Of a DNA stretch of 64,000 nt, positions 37,325-44,071 are shown piece after piece (the first letter of the stretch is position 1; every line of letters begins with the position of its first letter). The stretch spans positions 806,001 through 870,000 of the forward strand of contig NZ_CP025422.1 in assembly GCF_002848265.1 (NCBI RefSeq). Reading direction: 5' to 3'. This DNA is from Zhihengliuella sp. ISTPL4. Its GTDB lineage: Bacteria; Actinomycetota; Actinomycetes; Actinomycetales; Microbacteriaceae. Under the pieces are notes generated by a model, which was not told the origin of the DNA, ran no database searches, and was given only the letters and a program-made list of their open reading frames with translations. A program made the position numbers and the translations under genes.

Positions 37325-37744
37325 TCAGGCGGCCTGGTTGATACGGAGCAGGTTGCCGGCGGGATCGCGGAAAGCGCAGTCGCGGACGCCGTAGGGCTGG
37401 TCCATGGGTTCCTGGACCACATCCGCCCCCTCCGCGACCAGACGGTCGAACAGGGCGTCCAGGTCGTCGCTCGCAAGCGTCAGAGCACCGTAGCTGCCCT
37501 TCGCGATGAGCTCCAGGATCGTCTGCCGCTCGGTGTCGGTGATGCCGGGGTCGGTGGCCGGCGGGTGGAGGACGATCGAGGTCTCGGGCTGACCGACCGG
37601 GCCGACCGTGAGCCAGCGGAGACCGTCGTAGCCGACGTCGTTGCGCACCTCGAAGCCGAGGGCGTCGCGATAGAAGCCGAGCGCCGCTTCGGCGTCGGTG
37701 TGCGGGAGGAAGGCGTAGTGGATGCTGATCTTCATGATGCTCAC
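37325..37744 (-). CDS. VOC family protein (glyoxalase/bleomycin resistance fold)
   Basis: A 139-residue protein with two beta-alpha-beta-beta-beta units: TDAEAALGFYRDALGFEVRND early and DLDALFDRLVAEGADVVQEPMDQPYGVRDCAFRDPAGNLLRI late (in part GVRDCAFRDPAGNLLRI). Such proteins bind a metal and small molecules, but the reaction is unknown. GTG at 37744 overlaps the AraC gene stop (GTGA), while ATG at 37735 is an alternative giving MKISIHYAF. The pairing AraC regulator plus VOC protein is common in actinobacteria and suggests that the upstream gene controls it. It ends 27 bases before the UvrA-like gene start. Confidence 0.85.
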   Translation of the reverse strand: MSIMKISIHYAFLPHTDAEAALGFYRDALGFEVRNDVGYDGLRWLTVGPVGQPETSIVLHPPATDPGITDTERQTILELIAKGSYGALTLASDDLDALFDRLVAEGADVVQEPMDQPYGVRDCAFRDPAGNLLRINQAA

Positions 37745-38181
37745 GTTAGGTGCGCCTCGGGCCGCGGCGCTTCTCGATTCCTGATCGGTCGGGTGATCTG
37801 CTTCGCCTGGAACGAGGGGATGCCCTCGACGTTCGCGGCGCGTTCACGGTACACGCTGGGTGGGACACCGACCAGCTCCGAGAAGCGGGTGCTGAACGTT
37901 CCCAACGACGAGCAGCCCACCGCGAAGCACACCTCGGTGACACTGAGGTCGCCGCGACGCAGCAGCGCCATGGCGCGTTCGATGCGGCGGGTCATGAGAT
38001 AGGAGTACGGGGATTCGCCGTAGGTCTCGCGGAACCGCCGGCTGAGATGCCCGGCGGACATGTGCACACCGCGCGCCAGGGCCTCGACGTCCAACGGCTT
38101 CGCATACTCCCGGTCGATGCGGTCGCGCACCTTCCGCATCACGACCAGCTCGCGCAAGCGAGCCTCATCCACCGGTGTCAC
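37741..38181 (-). CDS. AraC family transcriptional regulator
   Basis: A 146-residue regulator with little more than the DNA-binding domain: two helix-turn-helix units, LDVEALARGVHMSAGHLSRRF and LSVTEVCFAVGCSSLGTFSTRF (parts), with YSYLMTRRIERAMALLRRG between. No ligand-binding N-terminal domain. GTG at 38181 is chosen because family members start close to the VRDRIDREYAKPLDVEALA segment; an ATG at 38223 would add 14 residues. It is coupled by GTGA to the VOC gene and probably controls it; the effector is not evident. Confidence 0.87.
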   Translation of the reverse strand: MTPVDEARLRELVVMRKVRDRIDREYAKPLDVEALARGVHMSAGHLSRRFRETYGESPYSYLMTRRIERAMALLRRGDLSVTEVCFAVGCSSLGTFSTRFSELVGVPPSVYRERAANVEGIPSFQAKQITRPIRNREAPRPEAHLT

Positions 38182-38270
38182 GTGATGATCCTGCCATGAC
38201 GCCGGAAGACGAGGAATGACCATCCGCGACGCGCGGAGCCGCTCCTCCCCCGCTGTCGGGCTTCCGGCGC

Positions 38271-38276
38271 TACCCT
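38271..38276 (+). promoter_or_regulatory. Putative -10 box for the HdeD-like gene
   Basis: TACCCT about 42 bases before the ATG at 38319, leaving a short leader with AGAAGGGG as ribosome binding site. Confidence 0.4.
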
Positions 38277-38318
38277 GGGGGCATCCTCACAGGATTCTCT
38301 CAGAAGGGGTTCCCCGTC

Positions 38319-38906
38319 ATGTCTGAAGCAGTCGCAGAAACGAAGTCTTTCTTCAAGTCCATCCGCGTCGCTCTCGCGGTCTCCGGCGTGCTCGCGCTGC
38401 TCGCGGGTATCGCGTTGCTCGTCTGGCCGGTGAAGTCCGCCGTCATCGTGACGGCGATCTTCGCGTCGTACCTGATCGTCGCGGGAGTCGTCTACATCGG
38501 CCTCGGCATCTTCTCCCGCGCCAAGGGCGGCTGGTCTCGCGTCGGCCACATCGTCCTCGGCCTGCTCTACATCGTCGCCGGCGTCATCGCGTTCTTCAAC
38601 CTGAACGTCGCCGCCGCCACCCTCGCGCTGGTCGTCGTGATCTTCATCGGTGTGAGCTGGATCGTCGACGGCGTCGTGGCGCTCTCGCTGCTCGGCAGCG
38701 ACGGGTCGCGAGTGTGGACCGTGATCTACGCCATCCTCAGCATCATCGCCGGAATCATCGTCCTCTTCTCGCCGGTCATCGCCGGATTCGCGCTGTGGCT
38801 GCTCCTGGGCATCTCGCTCGTCGTGCTCGGTATCGTGCAGATCATCCGCGCGATCACGCTGGGCAAGGATGAGAAGGCGTTCACCACGGGCGCTGCCGCC
38901 GTCTGA
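38319..38906 (+). CDS. HdeD family (DUF308) membrane protein
   Basis: A 195-residue protein with about six membrane helices arranged as three repeated hairpins, the DUF308 pattern (GVLALLAGIALLVWP, GLLYIVAGVIAFFN, AILSIIAGIIVLFSP). E. coli HdeD is linked to acid resistance, but actinobacterial members have no proven role. The ATG has AGAAGGGG upstream. A strong hairpin lies 13 bases after the stop. It stands alone between leftward genes, so it is probably monocistronic. Confidence 0.87.
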   Translation: MSEAVAETKSFFKSIRVALAVSGVLALLAGIALLVWPVKSAVIVTAIFASYLIVAGVVYIGLGIFSRAKGGWSRVGHIVLGLLYIVAGVIAFFNLNVAAATLALVVVIFIGVSWIVDGVVALSLLGSDGSRVWTVIYAILSIIAGIIVLFSPVIAGFALWLLLGISLVVLGIVQIIRAITLGKDEKAFTTGAAAV

Positions 38907-38919
38907 TCCGCAGACGCGT

Positions 38920-38955
38920 GACGCCCCGGACCCGCAGCAGCGGGTGCGGGGCGTC
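38920..38955. terminator. Bidirectional terminator
   Basis: Inverted repeat with outer stem gacgcccc/ggggcgtc, inner stem acccgc/gcgggt and loop agca, between the convergent HdeD-like and SDR genes. It can serve both; TT follows on the plus strand. Confidence 0.8.
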
Positions 38956-38968
38956 TTGCGTTCGACGA

Positions 38969-39733
38969 CTATTCCGTGACGAAGGCGCTCACGTCGCCGA
39001 CGAGGCGGGTGTTGTCCGCGGGCACGGGGTCCACGACGGCCTTCGCGACCTCGGCGGCGAACTCGGAGACGTTGTAAAGACGACCCGCCGACTCGCGACG
39101 CTCGGCGATCGCGCCGGGGTTCGCGCGCTCGAGCAGCGTCGCGGTGATCGTGCCCTCGATCATGTCGCCGGAGACGACGGTGAAGCCGATTCCCTTCTCG
39201 GCCAGGCCCGGGATGAGCTCGCGGAGCGCGTCCTCGCCGGCGCGCTTGGAGAGGGCGACCGGCTCGTACTCCGGCATCGTCGGCGTCGTGCGGATGAAGT
39301 GGGCCTGGTGGCTGGTCACGAACACGACGCGCGCGCCATCCTCGAGCAGCGGCGTCGCCGCGTTGAGGACGTTGAGCTGCGCGTCCCGGTTGAGGGTGAG
39401 CGCGTAGTCCTCGGCCATGCCGGACTCCATCCCGCCCGAGGCATTGAGGACGAGCACGTCGAGGCGACCGTACTCGGCACGGATGGCATCGAACATCTCG
39501 GCGACCGACGCCGGGTCGGTGAGGTCTGCACCGACGACGAGCGCCCGTCGGCCGAGCTCCCGCAGCTGCGCCGCGAGCTTCTCCGCGCGCGGCGCCTTGT
39601 TGCGGTAGTTGATGACGACGTCGGCGCCGGCCTCGGCGAGGTATCGCACGGTGTCGGCGCCGATCCCCCGCGATGAGCCGGTGACGAGGGCCACCTTGCC
39701 GTCGAGGGATCCTGCGGGAAGAACGTCGGTCAC
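38969..39733 (-). CDS. SDR family oxidoreductase
   Basis: A 254-residue Rossmann oxidoreductase. The NAD(P) loop is VALVTGSSRGIGADT, with GADLTDPASV and LVLNASGG (the NAG equivalent). The catalytic YxxxK is not standard: the expected place reads YEPVALSKRAG, with Val four residues before the Lys and the Tyr seven before, so either the tyrosine is shifted or the enzyme is modified. GTG at 39733 follows a GAGGAG ribosome binding site; an upstream extension would lack coding character. Substrate unknown. It ends at the shared terminator. Confidence 0.85.
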   Translation of the reverse strand: MTDVLPAGSLDGKVALVTGSSRGIGADTVRYLAEAGADVVINYRNKAPRAEKLAAQLRELGRRALVVGADLTDPASVAEMFDAIRAEYGRLDVLVLNASGGMESGMAEDYALTLNRDAQLNVLNAATPLLEDGARVVFVTSHQAHFIRTTPTMPEYEPVALSKRAGEDALRELIPGLAEKGIGFTVVSGDMIEGTITATLLERANPGAIAERRESAGRLYNVSEFAAEVAKAVVDPVPADNTRLVGDVSAFVTE

Positions 39734-39831
39734 GGGTGACTCCTCATGGTGCGTGGAACGCCGTGAGCGCACGGCCCTCACAGATTACCAAGGGGGCGCG
39801 GTGGCGGCCGGTCGAGCGTCGTCACGCGTGG

Positions 39832-39837
39832 TACGTT
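39832..39837 (+). promoter_or_regulatory. Putative -10 box for the NfeD-SPFH-GDPD genes
   Basis: TACGTT, 18 bases before the ATG at 39856, followed by the strong ribosome binding site AAAGGAGG. Suggests a very short leader. Confidence 0.4.
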
Positions 39838-39855
39838 GACGGCAAAGGAGGCCGC

Positions 39856-40329
39856 ATGGACAACTTCTCGACGTTCGTCACGTTCATCGACCACTGGGCA
39901 TGGATCGGATGGCTCGTCCTCATCGCCGTCTTCCTCGTCATCGAGATGCTCTCCCTCGATTTCACCTTCCTCATGCTGAGCTTCGGCAGCGTCGTCGGGC
40001 TCGTGACCGACTTCATCGGCCTCCCGGTGTGGATCCAGATCCTCATCGCGGCGGCCGCGGCCGCCCTGTTCATCCTCTTCCTGCGGCCACCCCTTCTGCG
40101 CCGTCTGCACCGCGGCGCCGATCCCACCCGCTCGAACGTCGAGGCGCTCGTCGATCTCCGCGGCATCGCGCTGAGTGAGATCACGCAGATCTCCGGCCAG
40201 GCCAAGCTCGCCAACGGCGACACCTGGACCGCCAGAACGACCACCCCGATGGCCATTCCGGCGGGCGCGCCCGTCGCCGTCAGTGCCATCAACGGCGCTA
40301 CCGCCATCGTCCGACCCCTCAACGACTAG
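39856..40329 (+). CDS. NfeD family membrane protein
   Basis: A 157-residue protein with two to three membrane helices (WIGWLVLIAVFLVIEMLSLDFTFL, then VGLVTDFIGLPVWIQILIAA, in part) and a C-terminal OB-fold (about 95-157, LVDLRGIALSEI, GQAKLANGDTWTAR). NfeD proteins pair with SPFH proteins in membrane microdomains, and the SPFH gene follows by only 8 bases. ATG chosen by the strong ribosome binding site. The serine protease part found in long NfeD proteins is absent, so this is the short type. Confidence 0.9.
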   Translation: MDNFSTFVTFIDHWAWIGWLVLIAVFLVIEMLSLDFTFLMLSFGSVVGLVTDFIGLPVWIQILIAAAAAALFILFLRPPLLRRLHRGADPTRSNVEALVDLRGIALSEITQISGQAKLANGDTWTARTTTPMAIPAGAPVAVSAINGATAIVRPLND

Positions 40330-40337
40330 GAGCACGC

Positions 40338-41267
40338 GTGGACGACGCATCGATCATCCCGACCGTGATCATCTGGATCCTGGTGATCGCGGTCATCATC
40401 TTCGTGATCGTCACGATCGCGCGGGCGATCCGCATCATCCCGCAGGCCACGGCCGGTGTGGTGGAGCGGCTCGGTCGCTATCACAAGACGCTCACCCCGG
40501 GCCTGAACATCCTCGTGCCCTTCATCGACCGCCTCCGCCCGCTGATCGACATGCGCGAGCAGGTGGTCTCCTTCCCGCCGCAGCCTGTGATCACCGAAGA
40601 CAACCTCGTGGTCTCCATCGACACGGTCGTCTACTTCCAGGTGACCGACGCCCGTGCCGCCACCTACGAGATCGCGAACTACCTCGGCGCCGTGGAGCAG
40701 CTCACCACCACGACCCTCCGCAACGTCGTCGGTGGCCTGAACCTCGAAGAGGCGCTGACGAGCCGCGACAACATCAACGGGCAGCTTCGCGTGGTCCTCG
40801 ACGAGGCGACCGGCAAGTGGGGCATCCGCGTGGGTCGTGTCGAGCTCAAGGCGATCGACCCGCCCGTCTCCATCCAGGACTCGATGGAGAAGCAGATGCG
40901 TGCGGAGCGGGATCGCCGTGCCGCGATCCTGACCGCCGAGGGCACGAAGCAGTCCGCGATCCTCGAGGCGGAGGGCCTTCGTCAGGCGGAGATCCTCCGG
41001 GCCGAGGGCGACAAGCAGGCCGCTGTCCTCCGCGCCCAGGGTGAGGCGGAGGCGATCCAGAGCGTCTTCACCGCGATCCACCAGGGCGCGCCCGACGACA
41101 AGCTCCTCGCCTACCAGTACCTGCAGATGCTCCCGAAGATCAGCGAGAGCCCGTCCAGCAAGCTGTGGATCATCCCGAGCGAACTCACGGAAGCGCTCAA
41201 GGGCATCGGCACCGCCTTCACCCCGAAGACCGGACCGGGTTCTCCCACTCCCTCCGCGGGCGCGTGA
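40338..41267 (+). CDS. SPFH/Band 7 (stomatin-like, QmcA type) protein
   Basis: A 309-residue membrane-anchored scaffold protein. One N-terminal helix (about 7-27) is followed by the Band 7 domain (RIIPQATAGVVERLGRYHK, PGLNILVPFIDR, QVVSFPPQPVITEDN) and a coiled-coil region rich in EAEGLRQAEILRAEGDK-like repeats. Such proteins form large cages that organise membrane patches and control proteases. It starts with GTG just after nfeD and its stop overlaps the GDPD start (GTGA at 41264-41267). Proline/glycine-rich C-terminal tail. Confidence 0.92.
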   Translation: MDDASIIPTVIIWILVIAVIIFVIVTIARAIRIIPQATAGVVERLGRYHKTLTPGLNILVPFIDRLRPLIDMREQVVSFPPQPVITEDNLVVSIDTVVYFQVTDARAATYEIANYLGAVEQLTTTTLRNVVGGLNLEEALTSRDNINGQLRVVLDEATGKWGIRVGRVELKAIDPPVSIQDSMEKQMRAERDRRAAILTAEGTKQSAILEAEGLRQAEILRAEGDKQAAVLRAQGEAEAIQSVFTAIHQGAPDDKLLAYQYLQMLPKISESPSSKLWIIPSELTEALKGIGTAFTPKTGPGSPTPSAGA

Positions 41268-42040
41268 CGCACCCGTACTTCGTCAGGGCCGAGCAGCCCC
41301 GGATCTTCGCGCACCGAGGTCTGGTGACCGCGGCGGGACGAGAGTCCGGCGTGTGGGAGAACACCGCGGCCGCCTTCGCCGCGGCCCACGCCGTGGGGGC
41401 GGAGTACATCGAGACAGACTGCCAGGTCACCGCGGACGGCGACGTCGTGCTCTTCCACGATCGTGACCTCCGGCGGCTCCTGGACGATCCGCGCGCCGTC
41501 AGCGAGGTCAGGACGCGGGAGCTGAGCGAGCTCTTCGCGGAGCACGGCGGATTGCTGACCGTCGCCGAGGCGCTCTCCGCATTTCCCGAGACGCGGTTCA
41601 ACATCGATGTGAAGACGTCGGCGGCTGCGGTTCCACTGGGCCCCATCCTCTCCGCCCACACGCACCGGGTCCTGGTGACGAGCTTCTCGGACGCCAACCG
41701 GCGGGCGACGGTGGAGGCCGTGCGCCGGACCGGCACCGTGTTGCGGCCAGCCACCTCCGGCGGAAGCCGGACGATCGCCGCGCTCCGTCTTCTCTCCGCG
41801 ATGCGCCTCTCCCCCGCCAGGCTTCTGCGGGAGATCGATGCCCTGCAGATCCCCGAGCGACATGGCGCGGTCACGGTGCTGACGCCGGCCCTCATCCGCG
41901 CTGCCCACCGCGTCGGGACCGAGGTCCACGTGTGGACGGTGAACGAGGCGGAGGACATGCGCCGCCTCGTCGACGCGGGCGTGGACGGCGTCGTCACCGA
42001 CCGGGCCGACGTCGCCGTCGCCACGCTTCGAACGCTCTGA
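41264..42040 (+). CDS. Glycerophosphodiester phosphodiesterase family protein
   Basis: A 258-residue TIM-barrel enzyme that cleaves glycerophosphodiesters to glycerol 3-phosphate and an alcohol. Catalytic and metal residues are visible: FAHRGL, ENT, YIETDCQVTADGDVVLFHDRDL in part, FNIDVK and VHVWTVNEAEDM. No signal peptide, so cytosolic. It is coupled to the SPFH gene by GTGA, which suggests a role in lipid turnover at the same membrane sites, an inference from context only. Confidence 0.9.
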   Translation: MTHPYFVRAEQPRIFAHRGLVTAAGRESGVWENTAAAFAAAHAVGAEYIETDCQVTADGDVVLFHDRDLRRLLDDPRAVSEVRTRELSELFAEHGGLLTVAEALSAFPETRFNIDVKTSAAAVPLGPILSAHTHRVLVTSFSDANRRATVEAVRRTGTVLRPATSGGSRTIAALRLLSAMRLSPARLLREIDALQIPERHGAVTVLTPALIRAAHRVGTEVHVWTVNEAEDMRRLVDAGVDGVVTDRADVAVATLRTL

Positions 42041-42101
42041 GCGCCCTTTATCCTCCGGCGCTGGGATTCCCCTGTGAATACCGCGCAGAAGGCCGTCGTA
42101 T

Positions 42102-42132
42102 GGATGAAGCGCACAGGCTCGAACGTTATACC
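42102..42132 (+). promoter_or_regulatory. Putative promoter of rbpA
   Basis: TTATACC -10 region (42126-42132), then a 24-base leader with GAGAGG 8 bases before the ATG. GGATG at 42102 and GTT at 42125 are 18 bases apart, loosely like the SigR pattern GGAAT-N18-GTT known for rbpA in Streptomyces; the match is weak. Confidence 0.4.
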
Positions 42133-42156
42133 TGACAGCGACGAGAGGACCACACA

Positions 42157-42540
42157 ATGGCAGATCGCAGCCTGCGCGGCATCCGACTCGGCGCCCAGAG
42201 CCTACAGAGCGAAGAGGGCGTCGTTTTCATGGAGCGCCGTGAGACCACTTACACCTGTGACACCTGCGGACACGACACCACGCTCATGTTCGCGGCCGAT
42301 GCCGAACCGCCTCAGACCTGGGAGTGCCGTTCCTGCGGAGCGGAAGCCCGCCTGAAGGTCGACGGCGAAGCCGTCACCCTCGAGGTCACTGACGAGAAGG
42401 CCGCCCGCACCCACTGGGACATGCTCATGGAGCGCCGTACCCGTGCGGAGTTGGAGGAGCTTCTCGAGGAGCGCCTCGCCTACATCCGAGCCCGGCGCGG
42501 CGCCGGCGAAGACCCCACCCGCGAGAAGATCGGCGCCTAG
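42157..42540 (+). CDS. rbpA: RNA polymerase-binding protein RbpA
   Basis: A 127-residue actinobacteria-specific transcription factor that binds sigma and the RNA polymerase core and stabilises open complexes. The N-terminal tail RSLRGIRLGAQSLQ, the zinc-binding core with TCDTCGHD and WECRSCGAE, and the C-terminal sigma-interacting helix HWDMLMERRTRAELEELLEERL in part (RRTRAELEELLEERL) are all present. ATG with GAGAGG upstream. The TAG stop shares the bases CTAG with the stop of lnt on the other strand. Length is typical (110-130). Confidence 0.96.
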   Translation: MADRSLRGIRLGAQSLQSEEGVVFMERRETTYTCDTCGHDTTLMFAADAEPPQTWECRSCGAEARLKVDGEAVTLEVTDEKAARTHWDMLMERRTRAELEELLEERLAYIRARRGAGEDPTREKIGA

Positions 42541-44060
42541 CGCCGCCGGGCGCGCCACCACCCGAGACCGAGCGCGCCCAGACCGCCCCACAGCAGCACC
42601 TGCTGCAGCCAGGGGCCCAGGACGATTCCCGCCGTGAGGCCGGAGCGGAGTTCGACATCCTCGAGCATCGCTCTGGCCTCGTCTGCGTCCAGGCTCGTGA
42701 CGGTCCGTCCGTCCGGCAGGATGATCTGGCTCGTGCCGACCGTGGAGATGTTGACGACGCTCCGGCCGGTCTCGATCGCGCGCATCCGTGCGAACGCGAG
42801 CTGCTGGAGGTTCTCGTCCGTGCCGCGGAAGTCGGCGTTGTTCGTCTGGAAGACGAGGACCTCAGCGCCGTCGTACAGTCCCTCGGTGATGACGTCGTCG
42901 TAGATCACGTCGAAGCAGATCGCGAGTCCCACCCGAACGTCGTCGACCTCGACGATCGGCGGGTTGGTCCCCGGCGTGTACTCGCGCTGGATCAGTCCGA
43001 TGAGGTCGGGGACGAGAGCGTTGAAGAACGCCCGATCCGGCACGTACTCGCCGAAAGGCACCGGGTGACGCTTGTCGTGCTTCTGCGGTGCCGTGCCGTC
43101 CGGAAGCCAGAGCATGGACGTGTTGTAGTAGAGGCTCCCCCGGCCGGTCGCGGCGTTGGCGAGCAGCGGCGCATCGATGCGGTTCGATACCAGGGTCATG
43201 CGCCGCGCGATGGTCGAGTTGGCATAGGGATCGGTGTCGAGTCCGCCCTCCGGCCAGACGAGCAGATCGACGTCCTCACCGTACAGCGGTTCCGTGGCCT
43301 CCGTCTGCGCCTGAATGACGGCGAACGGCTCCCGCTCGTCGAAGTAACCGGTCGGTCCGTTCCCCTGCACCGCGGCTATGCGCAGAGATCCGGACGGCGT
43401 GGTCGGGAAGAGCGGCGTGAAGATGAGGATGAGCACGAGGACTGCCGGTGCGCACAGCGTGACCGGTCGCCGCCACAGACGGGCGCGCACGATCTCGATC
43501 GCCATGGCTGTGAGGAACACCATGAGAAAGCTCAGTCCGCTCACGCCGACCCACGAGGAGAGCGCGGCGAGCGGGCTCTCCGCCTGACTCATGCCGAGGC
43601 GGGCCCAGGGGAAGCCGCCGTAGGGCCACCAGCCGAGGAACAGCTCGCGTCCGACCCAGAGCGCCGCGACGATGGCGGGGAGGGTCAGTAGACGCCCGGC
43701 GGTACCCGGCCACGCCCGCGGCACCCATCGGTACGCCAGAGTCAGCGGAATCAGTGCGACGGCCGTAAGGACGCCCTCGACCACGCTCAGCGCGGCCCAG
43801 GGCAGCGGCCCGAGGTACCGCGACGTCCAGGATACGAGCAGGGCGAAGAAGAGGATGCCGTAGACGAGCCCCACCAGCAGCGCTCCCCCGGCCCGACGCC
43901 CGATCAAGGAGAGCAGCAGCAGCGCGGTGGCCGGGAACGCCAGGATCCAGACCGCGGCCTCGGGAAACGCGAGATCCATGAGGAGAGCGGCGACAGCCGC
44001 AGCGAGCACGGCAGCCCAGAGGGGCAGCAGGGCGCGTCGGCGAACAGGGGCTTCGGTCAT
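42537..44060 (-). CDS. lnt: Apolipoprotein N-acyltransferase
   Basis: A 507-residue membrane enzyme that adds a third acyl chain to lipoproteins. Six or so N-terminal helices are followed by a nitrilase-type domain with the catalytic Glu in WPEGGLD, Lys in KHDKRHPVPFGEYVP and Cys in AICFDVIYDD, and a last C-terminal helix. ATG at 44060 is 11 bases after the helicase stop; upstream in-frame sequence lies inside that gene. Actinobacterial Lnt proteins act after Lgt (8.3 kb here). The stop overlaps the rbpA stop at a CTAG. Confidence 0.93.
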   Translation of the reverse strand: MTEAPVRRRALLPLWAAVLAAAVAALLMDLAFPEAAVWILAFPATALLLLSLIGRRAGGALLVGLVYGILFFALLVSWTSRYLGPLPWAALSVVEGVLTAVALIPLTLAYRWVPRAWPGTAGRLLTLPAIVAALWVGRELFLGWWPYGGFPWARLGMSQAESPLAALSSWVGVSGLSFLMVFLTAMAIEIVRARLWRRPVTLCAPAVLVLILIFTPLFPTTPSGSLRIAAVQGNGPTGYFDEREPFAVIQAQTEATEPLYGEDVDLLVWPEGGLDTDPYANSTIARRMTLVSNRIDAPLLANAATGRGSLYYNTSMLWLPDGTAPQKHDKRHPVPFGEYVPDRAFFNALVPDLIGLIQREYTPGTNPPIVEVDDVRVGLAICFDVIYDDVITEGLYDGAEVLVFQTNNADFRGTDENLQQLAFARMRAIETGRSVVNISTVGTSQIILPDGRTVTSLDADEARAMLEDVELRSGLTAGIVLGPWLQQVLLWGGLGALGLGWWRARRR

Positions 44061-44071
44061 GCGGGCGGATC

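Noticed and set aside
40679..40945. Possible small gene opposite the SPFH gene
   Set aside because: No start signal, no homology that I recognise, and the plus strand is a conserved Band 7 domain.
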